From: Phocaeicola sp.
GTDB lineage: Bacteria > Bacteroidota > Bacteroidia > Bacteroidales > Bacteroidaceae
DNA length: 64,000 nucleotides
Assembly: GCA_022764505.1 (NCBI GenBank)
Contig: JALEQJ010000053.1
Location: forward strand, 1 to 64,000
Reading direction: 5' to 3'
The translations under genes were made by a program, and so were the position numbers. Below are positions 36,448 through 44,981 of the stretch, piece after piece. The first letter of the stretch is position 1. The number at the start of each line of letters is the position of its first letter. The notes under the pieces were generated by a model. It was given only the letters and a program-made list of their open reading frames with translations. It made no database searches and was not told where the DNA came from.

Positions 36448-36520
36448 GCACTCTTAGCTCAGTTGGTAGAGCAACTGACTCTTAATCAGTGGGTCCAGGG
36501 TTCGAATCCCTGAGGGTGTA
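36448..36520 (+). tRNA. tRNA-Lys (CTT)
   Basis: The acceptor stem is GCACTCT/AGGGTGT (with G-T pairs) and discriminator A. The anticodon stem-loop ACTGA-CTCTTAA-TCAGT reads CTT, and the T-arm contains CAGGGTTCGAATCCCTG. It is transcribed 8 bases behind tRNA-Cys. Confidence 0.93.
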
Positions 36521-36525
36521 CTTAG

Positions 36526-36556
36526 AAAGACTTCCTTTTAGGGAGTCTTTTTTTGT
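36526..36556 (+). terminator. Terminator of the tRNA operon
   Basis: A 10-bp stem (AAAGACTTCC at 36526-36535 with GGGAGTCTTT at 36541-36550) is followed by a T-run. Confidence 0.8.
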
Positions 36557-36621
36557 ATCCATAAATGAGCTACGCATATTTCTTTTGAAGGTATTGCATA
36601 ACCGTCTCTTTCTAAGGAAAT

Positions 36622-36659
36622 AAAAAAGTAAGGACTCGGTAACATACCGAACCCTTACT
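36622..36659 (-). terminator. Terminator of asd
   Basis: An interrupted stem (AGTAAGG with CCTTACT, then TCGGT with ACCGA) is followed on the minus strand by a T-run. It lies 31 bases past the asd stop. Confidence 0.75.
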
Positions 36660-36690
36660 CAAAACTATCCTATCATTTATTTTCAATGAT

Positions 36691-37698
36691 TTATTTGCGC
36701 CATTCTTTTATTAAGAACTCTGCTATTTGTACCGCATTGAGGGCAGCTCCCTTTTTGATTTGGTCGCTTACTGTCCAAAAGCTCAACCCACAATCGTCTG
36801 TCAAGTCCTTACGAATACGACCTACATATACAGGATCTTTTCCTGCCAAGAATAAAGGCATTGGGTAATCTTTTTTCTCGGGATTATCTTGCAGCACAAC
36901 TCCTTCTGCGCAACTGAAAGCCTCTCTCGCCTCTTCTACAGAAATAGGTCTTTCCGTCTCTACCCAAATACTTTCTGAGTGTGAACGCAAGGCTGGTACA
37001 CGTACACAAGTAGCACTAACCTTGATATCCGAGTGCATAATCTTTCTTGTTTCGTGATACATCTTCATTTCTTCCTTAGTATAGCCATTCTCAGTGAAAA
37101 CATCTATCTGAGGAATTACGTTGTATGCCAACTGATAAGCGAACTTCTCTACTCGTACAGGCTCATTGTTTACAATCTGTCTGTACTGATCGTGCAATTC
37201 CTGCATAGCAGCAGCTCCGGCTCCACTTGCAGCCTGATAAGTAGATACATGCACACGCTTAATATGAGACAAATTTTCTATCGCTTTGAGTGCTACTACC
37301 ATCTGTATCGTAGTACAATTAGGATTCGCAATAATATTGCGTGGAGTACAGAGTGCATCTGCAGCATTTACTTCGGGTACTACGAGTGGTACATCTTCGT
37401 CCATACGGAAAGCACTGGAGTTATCTATCATAATAGCACCATGCTTGGTAATAGTCTTGGCAAACTCTTTAGAAGTACCCGCACCGGCAGAGGTAAAAGC
37501 AATGTCTATTCCTTCAAAGTCATCATTGTGTTGTAAGAGTTTAACCTCTATTTCTTTTCCTCCAAAGGAGTATCTTGTACCGGCACTTCGTTCTGACCCG
37601 AACAAACGTAATTCATCTATTGGGAAATTTCTTTCTGCCAAGACCTTTAAGAATTCTTGACCTACTGCGCCACTTGCGCCTACTATCGCTATTTTCAT
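36691..37698 (-). CDS. asd: Aspartate-semialdehyde dehydrogenase
   Basis: A 335-residue NADP-dependent enzyme of the lysine, methionine, threonine and diaminopimelate branch. The Rossmann motif is [15 protein letters not shown] at the N-terminus. The catalytic Cys is in [11 protein letters not shown] and the base His in the [11 protein letters not shown] region. The frame is open 53 codons further up, but that part overlaps the promoter box and lacks family similarity, so the start is the ATG at 37698. It is transcribed alone, behind the terminator of the cobalamin operon. Confidence 0.96.
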   Translation of the reverse strand: MKIAIVGASGAVGQEFLKVLAERNFPIDELRLFGSERSAGTRYSFGGKEIEVKLLQHNDDFEGIDIAFTSAGAGTSKEFAKTITKHGAIMIDNSSAFRMDEDVPLVVPEVNAADALCTPRNIIANPNCTTIQMVVALKAIENLSHIKRVHVSTYQAASGAGAAAMQELHDQYRQIVNNEPVRVEKFAYQLAYNVIPQIDVFTENGYTKEEMKMYHETRKIMHSDIKVSATCVRVPALRSHSESIWVETERPISVEEAREAFSCAEGVVLQDNPEKKDYPMPLFLAGKDPVYVGRIRKDLTDDCGLSFWTVSDQIKKGAALNAVQIAEFLIKEWRK

Positions 37699-37728
37699 TC
37701 TTTCGTTTTGAGTTGTATAAATAATAGA

Positions 37729-37736
37729 CAAAAGTA
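37729..37736 (-). promoter_or_regulatory. Putative asd -7 box
   Basis: TACTTTTG on the minus strand, 31 bases upstream of the asd ATG. It supports the shorter asd start. Confidence 0.6.
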
Positions 37737-37751
37737 AAGATACTGCTACAC

Positions 37752-37796
37752 TAAAAAAAATTAGTGTCGCACAAATTTGAAATAGTGCGACACTAA
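37752..37796 (-). terminator. Terminator of the cobalamin operon
   Basis: A 12-bp perfect stem (TTAGTGTCGCAC at 37761-37772 with its complement at 37785-37796) is followed on the minus strand by a T8 run. It lies 26 bases past the last operon gene. Confidence 0.85.
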
Positions 37797-37822
37797 ATAC
37801 TTTTATAGTAGAATAAGCCCTA

Positions 37823-39616
37823 TTATGCCAATAGGTTAAATACTTCTCCGTCCTCACTTATCAGTAGCAGTGTTAAGTCTCCGGAAAAAGTCGTCATACA
37901 ATGTTTGTAACAATGCTTCATCAAGTGAGTTAAAAATAGCTTTCGGTCTGTATCTCCAAATTTTGTCCAGAATTCTCGTGCCAAAACCATACCTTCTATC
38001 TGCGCAATGGCTCCTTCTGTACAATCTGCCTCTATGGCTACATTCTTCAGAAATTCCTTGTCCAAAATTGCTTTCTTGCTATGTGTATCAAGATGACCGG
38101 CAGCCAGTTTTACTGCCTTCCCCAGCATAATACCCAAAATTACTTTATCTACTCCTTTCTTCTCTGCAGCAGACAAGGTACTACCTATGAAATTACCATA
38201 ATGAATAAAAGCTTGCGAGGGTAAATCCGGATATAATTCCTTGACAGAACGCTCACTCTTGGCACCAGAATTGAAAACCAATCTTTCTGCACCTAATGCT
38301 ATAGCCACCTCTATTTCTCTTTCTATAGATTCCGTCCATGCTTCCAATGAGAAGGGACGCACGATACCCAAAGTCCCCAGGATAGAAATACCATCTTTGA
38401 TACCCAATTTCGGATTAAATGTTTTGACAGCTATTTCTTCTCCACGAGGGACGGAGATAGTTACATTCAGTCCGCCACTATACAAAGCACGAAGTTCATT
38501 TTGAATCATCTGTCTGGGAACTTTATTGATAGCAGGTTCACCTATAGACAGTCCTATACCGGGAAGCGTTACCTTCCCTACTCCTTTGCCCTGCAAAAAA
38601 TGAATACCGGGCTCTACACAAAAGGAGACTGTAGCCATAATGGTTTCTCCGTGCGTTACATCCGGGTCATCTCCTGCATCTTTTGTAACACAGGCTACAG
38701 CATAGCAGGGGTGTTTTTCTACCCTGTCCACTTGCATAGTCATACACTCTCCATTGGGAAGAAAAAAGGGCATTTCACGTACTGTACCTCTCCCTAACAA
38801 TGCCCATAACGCAGATTTGGCAGCTACTGTAGCGCAAGAACCTGTAGTAAAACCTATACGCAAAGGATAGAAATCCGGAACAAACCGCTCTACAGCTCTT
38901 CGCAAGCCAAACTCTCCTGTTACTACAAAAAAGATAGAAGGCAGAGCCGGTCTTTTTACCACAAACAATGGGATACCCAGTTTAAGACAAGCCTCTTGCT
39001 TCTCATCAAATCCACCGCTATCCCCACTTTCTTTGGTTATCACTGCATCTGCCCCATACTGTCTTATGAGGGTTTCTGTAGCATCTGCAGAAGAATAAGT
39101 GAGGAGTTTTTCTGTAGGAAAACCATACTTCTCTGCCAAGGCAAAAGAACTATCACGATCCAAAATCCTGAAAAAGCTCTCATACTGTTTCCAAAATCCA
39201 GCCAATTTGCCTATAGTTTGTACACCTGTAAGTGCCAATAATCTACGCACGCCATACGTCTCCATACGCTCTATGGCATCTTGGTAGTCCTCGCATAGAA
39301 TGCAAGAAGAATTGAACGTGGGGTATTTTCTTTCTAAACGTATCACAGGTATGGCACACGCAGAAGCCGCTTTCTCTACATTATGGTGTAAATTGATAGC
39401 AAAAGGGTGTGCTGCATCTACCAATAGGCGGATTTCTTGAGAACGAACAAAATCTATGAGTTCGTCCGCTTCCAATCCTCCCGTCAGTCTTATCCCATTC
39501 TTGCTCTCTATCTCTTGCTCTTCACCGCGAGTAGAATAATAAAAAGGCTTACCGGCTTGGTCTAAGGTTCTAGTAGCGATACGCCCCTCTGTCGTTCCTC
39601 CTAATACAAGAATCAT
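37823..39616 (-). CDS. cbiJD: Fused cobalt-precorrin-6A reductase and cobalt-precorrin-5B C1-methyltransferase
   Basis: A 597-residue fusion. The N-terminal half (about 1-245) is CbiJ/Cob[22 protein letters not shown] and [11 protein letters not shown]. The C-terminal half (about 250-597) is Cbi[29 protein letters not shown] and [13 protein letters not shown]. CbiD acts in the C1 methylation and ring-contraction stage, and CbiJ reduces cobalt-precorrin-6A. It is the last gene of the operon; its ATG overlaps the previous stop by 4 bases (ATGA). A fused arrangement avoids separate expression of two low-turnover enzymes. Confidence 0.92.
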   Translation of the reverse strand: MILVLGGTTEGRIATRTLDQAGKPFYYSTRGEEQEIESKNGIRLTGGLEADELIDFVRSQEIRLLVDAAHPFAINLHHNVEKAASACAIPVIRLERKYPTFNSSCILCEDYQDAIERMETYGVRRLLALTGVQTIGKLAGFWKQYESFFRILDRDSSFALAEKYGFPTEKLLTYSSADATETLIRQYGADAVITKESGDSGGFDEKQEACLKLGIPLFVVKRPALPSIFFVVTGEFGLRRAVERFVPDFYPLRIGFTTGSCATVAAKSALWALLGRGTVREMPFFLPNGECMTMQVDRVEKHPCYAVACVTKDAGDDPDVTHGETIMATVSFCVEPGIHFLQGKGVGKVTLPGIGLSIGEPAINKVPRQMIQNELRALYSGGLNVTISVPRGEEIAVKTFNPKLGIKDGISILGTLGIVRPFSLEAWTESIEREIEVAIALGAERLVFNSGAKSERSVKELYPDLPSQAFIHYGNFIGSTLSAAEKKGVDKVILGIMLGKAVKLAAGHLDTHSKKAILDKEFLKNVAIEADCTEGAIAQIEGMVLAREFWTKFGDTDRKLFLTHLMKHCYKHCMTTFSGDLTLLLISEDGEVFNLLA

Positions 39617-41445
39617 CTTCTGAAAAGATGTTTGAACTCATCTGCATACAGGCGAGACAAGCCTTTTCTATTGTCTATAGCCTCTCCTACTACTAATAGT
39701 GTAGTGAGTGTAAGTTTATTTTCTTTTACCGTCTTTGCCATATCCTGTAAGGTACAGCGATAGATTTTCTCATCTTTCCACGTAAGTTTATAGCACACAG
39801 CTACGGGTGTTTCCGGAGGATAAGCCTGTAGTAATTCTGCTTGCACTTTCTCTACGATACCTGCACTCAAATAGATGCACATCGTACTTTGAGATTGCGC
39901 CAATTTATGTAATTGCTCTCTCTCCGGCATTGGAGTACGTCCCTCTCCACGTGTAAGAATGATGGTTTGTACTTTCTCCGGAATGGTAAACTGAGAGTTC
40001 AATGCGGCAGCAGCAGCTTGGAAAGAAGAGATGCCCGGCGTAATATGATAACTCATATCGTATTGGTCAAAATAAGCCATCTGCTCTTGTATAGCTCCGT
40101 AGATGCAAGGATCTCCCGTATGCAGACGTACAACCAACAAGCCTCTATCGTAAAATTCTTTCATTATAGCAAACTGCTCTTCCAAATTCATATCAGCCGA
40201 ACTTCTTACTACCGCACCCTCTTTGGCATAATAAGTAAGATCTATAGGAACCAGACTACCTGCATAAAGAATCAAGTCTGCTTGTTGTAAGAAACGCTTT
40301 CCACGTACGGAAACCAGTTCAGGATCTCCGGGACCGGCACCCACTATTTCTATATGCCCTTGTCTGATCACTTCTCTACTCAATGCTACAGAATAAGTAA
40401 AATCTCCTCCTTCTTGCAACTTTCCTTTTTGTTTTTCTACGAGTAGTTTCCCTCTATGGCTACTCAACAAAGCACCGGCTTCCGAAACGCTGGGTGTTCC
40501 AACTGCTTGTAAAGGATTATCGGAAGGATTGGGTACATCTATCCCCTCTAATTCCTGCGCGGTATAAATGGTTATTTGAGGAACATCAAACTGTTTTTGC
40601 AGAGCAGATAAAAGAGGCTCTTCTTTCTTTTGTTCTACAGTAGCTATAGTATAGATAGAGTGAGGAGATAACAAATGTTGCTCTACCAATTGTTGCTGAA
40701 TAGCTGTAGGTATTCCTTCTGTAGGACACATACGCCTGCAACCTACCCCCAAGTGTAAAACTTTAGGGCGGAAATAGAGAGTTAGCATCGTTGTAGGATA
40801 AATGTGAGGAGTTACAGCTATCAGTACCACATACTTTGTTTCGGGGATTTCATCTTTATGATAATAGATGTCTATATGAGCAGGCTTGGTGCGTTCCAAA
40901 AAAGCCGTTCCTTGATCTTTTATATCCAAAAGTAATGCAATAGGCTTCTTCTGTACAAAAGCAAAGATCACTTGATTCATAGTATTATGGTCTGCTTCCG
41001 GATACCAACCATAAGTTCCTCCCAAAGTATCCAACGCCCATAACCCTTCATTGTCGCTCTGTGTGGTAATTACTGGGATTCCTCCCAAAGTATGCGCTAT
41101 TCTATTTGCCCATTCATTGGCTCCTCCTATATGCCCGGACAATACGGGTATCACAAACTGACCTGTACTATCTATACAAAGCACTGCAGGGTCGTGATAT
41201 TTATGCTGTACATAAGGAGCGATGAGCCTTACACAAATGCCCAATGCACCCAGTACTATGATTTGCGAATGTTGCTCAAAAACTTGAGCCATTACCTCTC
41301 CAAAAGATTTTACGAGTATTGTATTAGAAAACTCTACGTCTTCCTTGGCGTAAATTGTAATATGTGGATATTCTCTTCGTAAAGTCTCTACCATCGTGAG
41401 ATTTTGAGCGGAGACCAATAAAAGAGCTATATTTTCTTCTTTCAT
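39613..41445 (-). CDS. cbiGF: Fused cobalamin biosynthesis protein CbiG and precorrin-4 C11-methyltransferase (CbiF/CobM)
   Basis: A 610-residue fusion. CbiG occupies about 1-345: VLGALGICVRLIAPYV, the conserved GHIGGANEWA, and the C-terminal CbiG part with LHLGVGCRR. The rest is a SAM-dependent tetrapyrrole methyltransferase: IEIVGAGPGDPELVSVRG, YAGSLVP, RLHTGDPCIYGA and TPGISSF are CbiF/CobM hallmarks. CbiG opens the delta-lactone and CbiF methylates C11. Overlaps of 4 bases (ATGA) at both ends with cbiJD and cbiET indicate tight translational coupling. Confidence 0.93.
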   Translation of the reverse strand: MKEENIALLLVSAQNLTMVETLRREYPHITIYAKEDVEFSNTILVKSFGEVMAQVFEQHSQIIVLGALGICVRLIAPYVQHKYHDPAVLCIDSTGQFVIPVLSGHIGGANEWANRIAHTLGGIPVITTQSDNEGLWALDTLGGTYGWYPEADHNTMNQVIFAFVQKKPIALLLDIKDQGTAFLERTKPAHIDIYYHKDEIPETKYVVLIAVTPHIYPTTMLTLYFRPKVLHLGVGCRRMCPTEGIPTAIQQQLVEQHLLSPHSIYTIATVEQKKEEPLLSALQKQFDVPQITIYTAQELEGIDVPNPSDNPLQAVGTPSVSEAGALLSSHRGKLLVEKQKGKLQEGGDFTYSVALSREVIRQGHIEIVGAGPGDPELVSVRGKRFLQQADLILYAGSLVPIDLTYYAKEGAVVRSSADMNLEEQFAIMKEFYDRGLLVVRLHTGDPCIYGAIQEQMAYFDQYDMSYHITPGISSFQAAAAALNSQFTIPEKVQTIILTRGEGRTPMPEREQLHKLAQSQSTMCIYLSAGIVEKVQAELLQAYPPETPVAVCYKLTWKDEKIYRCTLQDMAKTVKENKLTLTTLLVVGEAIDNRKGLSRLYADEFKHLFRR

Positions 41446-42629
41446 TGCGCTTTAAGTATTTCTATTTTATTAAATGAATCAATAGTGATTTGTACAGAAG
41501 ATTGTATCTCTTTTCCTATATGCCGTATACTCTCGCGAAATTCGTTCAAGCTATTTTCTGATACTGAGTTGAAAACGATAATTCCACCGGGCTGAAGATA
41601 TTGATTGATTTTTTCCAAAATCTCATAGAGTTTATTGCCATGCCCTCCTATAAAGACAGCATCTGGGCGTGGTAAGTTTTCCACATCTGCCAAGAGGAAA
41701 TCTCCTATATAATGCTGAATGCCTACTGCTCCGAATTTCTCTGCGTTGCGTTTCATAAGTTCATCTCCCTCCTCTCTTATCTCAAAAGAATGTATATCCA
41801 AATGAGGGAAATGTAATTTTGCTTCTATAGAAACAGAACCGGTACAAAAACCTACGTCCCAAAATACCTTTCGCTCAGTTAAATCCAAGACATTGAGCGT
41901 AAGAAGGCGAATGGGCATCTTCGTGATCATTTTTGCTCTGCCATTCAGCAGATAAAACTCGTTATCGGGAATACCAAAATATCTTTTACGAGCATAGGTT
42001 CTCTGCAATATCAAGCAATTAGGGTGCCTTAAATCTGTTAATTGAGTAGCTTCTTCCAAGGAGAGTTTACTTATTCTTTCTTCTGTTTCATTGCCTAAGC
42101 ACTCTCCTACATACATCACATAGTTATCATAGCCATAACGAAGCATTCTCTCTGCTATAGTAACGGGTGTGTGTTTCTTATCCGTTAGTACACCTATCAG
42201 CTGTTCTCCATCTATCAGAGCCTTATCAAATAAGTTCCAAGGTCTTCCCGTAAGAGAAACCATATGCATCTCGTGATAAGGCATAGTAAGTTGGTGTGCC
42301 AAGCTCTGTAACGAGTTAAAATAGGGATATACCTTGATTTCCGATTGAGGAAACTCTCTCTGCAAAGTTGTAGCAAAACCAAAGAAAAGCGGATCTCCAG
42401 AAGCAAATACCACTACTTGCTTATGTGCTTTGTAAGCCTCAAGAGATGATTGTAATGGAACTACAATATCTATCCATTGGAAGCCTTCCGGCAAGAGAGA
42501 AGACACTATTTCAAAATGCCTCCTACCACCGGAAAATACCTTCCCTTGCTGAATGAGTGTTTTCACGTAAGGAGAAAAAAACTGCTCTCTACAATCACTC
42601 AAACCTATCACTATGAACGTAGTATTCAT
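41442..42629 (-). CDS. cbiET: Fused cobalt-precorrin-7 methyltransferases CbiE-CbiT (CobL-like)
   Basis: A 395-residue fusion. The CbiE half (about 1-215) has VVFASGDPLFFGFATTL and the tetrapyrrole-methylase fold. The CbiT half (about 225-395) is a class-I methyltransferase with motif I DVGFCTGSVSIEA and the PDAVFIGGHG strand. Together they methylate C5 and C15 and decarboxylate C12. This is the CobL order. It starts 15 bases after cbiHC and overlaps cbiGF by 4 bases. Confidence 0.93.
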   Translation of the reverse strand: MNTTFIVIGLSDCREQFFSPYVKTLIQQGKVFSGGRRHFEIVSSLLPEGFQWIDIVVPLQSSLEAYKAHKQVVVFASGDPLFFGFATTLQREFPQSEIKVYPYFNSLQSLAHQLTMPYHEMHMVSLTGRPWNLFDKALIDGEQLIGVLTDKKHTPVTIAERMLRYGYDNYVMYVGECLGNETEERISKLSLEEATQLTDLRHPNCLILQRTYARKRYFGIPDNEFYLLNGRAKMITKMPIRLLTLNVLDLTERKVFWDVGFCTGSVSIEAKLHFPHLDIHSFEIREEGDELMKRNAEKFGAVGIQHYIGDFLLADVENLPRPDAVFIGGHGNKLYEILEKINQYLQPGGIIVFNSVSENSLNEFRESIRHIGKEIQSSVQITIDSFNKIEILKAQ

Positions 42630-42644
42630 CTATATCATCTACAA

Positions 42645-44054
42645 TTAGACATCATTCCCCGGACGTAGCTGTGCTGCATCATCAAAACAAAGTACAGAGT
42701 TGGTCAGTGTAGCCGCTAAATTGCTACCTCCTTTTCTTCCCTCTACAATGATTTTAGGTATCTGTGTGAAAGGTTTCACCATATGCTTAGATTCGCAGAC
42801 ATTGACGAAACCTACCGGTGCAGCAATGATGCCTGCAGGCTGAATTTTCTTTTTACGGATCAATTCGCAAAGTTCTATCAAGGCTGTAGGTGCATTACCA
42901 AAAACATACAAGGCTTCCGGGTGCTCTTCTACAGCAACACGCACCCCTGCTTGTGAACGTGTAATACCCTTTTCTTTCGCCAAGGATATAGTTCTTTCAT
43001 CATGGAGATAACATTTTACCTCTATCCCCATACGTTGCAAAGCACCTTTACGAATACCCGATGCAGCCATAGTTACATCTGTAACAATCGTACGTACTCC
43101 CCCTACTGTGAGCTTTTCATACATTTGCTGTAGTGCATGGTCATCTATATAGAGAATATCTTCCATTTGGAAATCTGCCGTAGTATGAATAGCATGAAGC
43201 AACGCCCATTTCTTATCTATGCTGATATTAGGATTCTTCAGCTCGCCTGCTATAGTACGGAAGCTCTCCATCATAATCTCTTGACCGATGCCTACCCCTT
43301 CTTCTTTCTCTACATTACGATAGTAACCACGTGGGGTAATCAACTTATCTTCGTAAAGATAAGATTGAGAATTTCCTATGATAACTATAGTAAACATATC
43401 TATCTCCTCAGGGTCAAATGCACCCAAGGTAGTAGTAACAATCTCCTGCTCTGCTCTTCCTGCCTGTCTTACATAGCCTACAGGAGTATCCGGGCTACGA
43501 TGTTCCAAGAACAATTCTTTTAATCTATACAACTGCCAGTACCTGCCTTCGCTTTTAGGGTTATATATAGCTGTGATAAAATCAGCTTGTGCAGCAGCTA
43601 TCACACGCGTTTCTATCAGCCTCCAAGGCGTCATAAGATCTGATAAAGAAATGACACAAAAGTCGTGTCCGATAGGAGCACCCAACAAAGCTGCAGCTTT
43701 TAAGAAAGCACTGATACCCGGCAAAGCCACGATTTCAATATCGCTATTTCTTTGCTTCTTCATCTCAAAAATAAGAGGGGTCATACCATAGATACCAGCA
43801 TCTCCGGAGCTGATTACAGCAACACAATGTCCTTCCTCTGCAAACTGGAAGGCTTGTTCTGCACGAGCCACTTCTCTCTTCATTCCTGTATCTATACACT
43901 TCGTACCCGGACGCAGGTATTGTTCTATAAATTGGAAATAGTACTTATATCCTACTACTATATCGCTTTGTTGCACTGCATTGATCACAGCAGGAGTTAT
44001 GTCTTCTGGAGAACCAGGACCAAACCCTACTACGAAAATTTTTCCTTTTGCCAT
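42645..44054 (-). CDS. cbiHC: Fused precorrin-3B C17-methyltransferase (CbiH) and precorrin-8X methylmutase (CbiC)
   Basis: A 469-residue fusion. CbiH/CobJ is at about 4-250: VVGFGPGSPEDITPAV, SSGDAGIYGM and LPGISAFLKAAALLGAP. CbiC/CobH is at about 258-469, with the probable catalytic His290 in AIHTTADF, then TDVTMAASGIRKG and APVGFVNV. CbiH makes the ring-contracted corrin by C17 methylation; CbiC moves the C11 methyl to C12. These steps are separated in the pathway, so the fusion is about dosage, not direct channelling. It lies 6 bases after cbiK. Confidence 0.93.
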   Translation of the reverse strand: MAKGKIFVVGFGPGSPEDITPAVINAVQQSDIVVGYKYYFQFIEQYLRPGTKCIDTGMKREVARAEQAFQFAEEGHCVAVISSGDAGIYGMTPLIFEMKKQRNSDIEIVALPGISAFLKAAALLGAPIGHDFCVISLSDLMTPWRLIETRVIAAAQADFITAIYNPKSEGRYWQLYRLKELFLEHRSPDTPVGYVRQAGRAEQEIVTTTLGAFDPEEIDMFTIVIIGNSQSYLYEDKLITPRGYYRNVEKEEGVGIGQEIMMESFRTIAGELKNPNISIDKKWALLHAIHTTADFQMEDILYIDDHALQQMYEKLTVGGVRTIVTDVTMAASGIRKGALQRMGIEVKCYLHDERTISLAKEKGITRSQAGVRVAVEEHPEALYVFGNAPTALIELCELIRKKKIQPAGIIAAPVGFVNVCESKHMVKPFTQIPKIIVEGRKGGSNLAATLTNSVLCFDDAAQLRPGNDV

Positions 44055-44060
44055 ATCTAT

Positions 44061-44978
44061 TTAGTCGTTTTCTTGGGCATAATCTGCCTTCTTTTCCATT
44101 ATTTCATAAAGTTTATATGCTTGTGCAAATTTTATATGCTCAACATATACATCTAATATACCACTATATTCTCCCAAACTTTTCAAGAGAACCTCTGTTT
44201 TATATCCTGCATTCTCGTACAGTTCTTTCCATTCACCTTGAATATCATTCTTGGCGTGCTCTCCTGCCACGAACATCAAAGGAATAAGCAAGACCTTATT
44301 GTCTTTTGCCGCCTTTACACGTTTCAGTGTTTCTTGGAAAGTAGGATAACCTTCTATCGTGCCGACGTGAAAATTATGAAGACCTACTTCTTTGAAGGCA
44401 TAGTCCATCATAGCATAAGCCGCATTTGCGCTTGTATAGGTGCCATGTCCTATAGCTACTACTTGTCCAGAATAAGGAATCTCTTGTTTCAGCACTTCGG
44501 CCACTTTCAAATAGTCCTCCGGTGCATATAACAAACAATGCCCCAATCTAATATCTGTAAAATGGTCTTGTACTTCGGCTATTTCTTTTCGGATAGCTTC
44601 CATCTCTATGCCGTCTATAATATTGCTCGTTTGCACCATTACATACTTATAGCCTTGTCGTATCAATGCTTGAAAAACCTCTGTGGGTGTCTGCTTCATC
44701 ACCCCCTTTTTCTTCAATTTCTTTATGACAAGACGTGAACTATACGCTTCGTAAAAATCCCACTCCGGAAACGCTTCTCTTACACGTTCATTCAGAGTTT
44801 CTATCGTTTTCTCACGAGTATCGGTGTGTGTGGTACCGAAATGAATCATAACCATAGCCACCTTATCCTGCGCTTGCTTATCTTTTGCAAAGAGAGACGG
44901 AACATACTGCTCTTTCTCTGCATACATAGGAAGAGAAAAAAGACACAATGTAAATAGTAAAGATAGATACTTATTCAT
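44061..44978 (-). CDS. cbiK: Exported sirohydrochlorin cobaltochelatase (CbiK-type)
   Basis: A 305-residue chelatase of the CbiK class-II fold. The catalytic and metal residues appear to be kept: His178 in AIGHGTYT, Glu209 in GTIEGYPT, and His241 in VAGEHAKND. Unlike cytoplasmic CbiK it has a typical signal peptide (residues 1-20, ending LPMYA), and no lipobox cysteine. Exported CbiK proteins and CbiK-like tetrapyrrole-binding lipoproteins (Porphyromonas IhtB/FetB) are known. It lies directly after a TonB receptor gene, so it could insert or remove metal in imported tetrapyrrole in the periplasm, not only serve de novo synthesis. Confidence 0.88.
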   Translation of the reverse strand: MNKYLSLLFTLCLFSLPMYAEKEQYVPSLFAKDKQAQDKVAMVMIHFGTTHTDTREKTIETLNERVREAFPEWDFYEAYSSRLVIKKLKKKGVMKQTPTEVFQALIRQGYKYVMVQTSNIIDGIEMEAIRKEIAEVQDHFTDIRLGHCLLYAPEDYLKVAEVLKQEIPYSGQVVAIGHGTYTSANAAYAMMDYAFKEVGLHNFHVGTIEGYPTFQETLKRVKAAKDNKVLLIPLMFVAGEHAKNDIQGEWKELYENAGYKTEVLLKSLGEYSGILDVYVEHIKFAQAYKLYEIMEKKADYAQEND

Positions 44979-44981
44979 CTG

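Noticed and set aside
44061..44978. Calling this gene an IhtB/FetB heme-binding lipoprotein
   Set aside because: There is no lipobox cysteine, the CbiK catalytic set is kept, and the operon is under a cobalamin riboswitch; the resemblance is kept only as a hypothesis.
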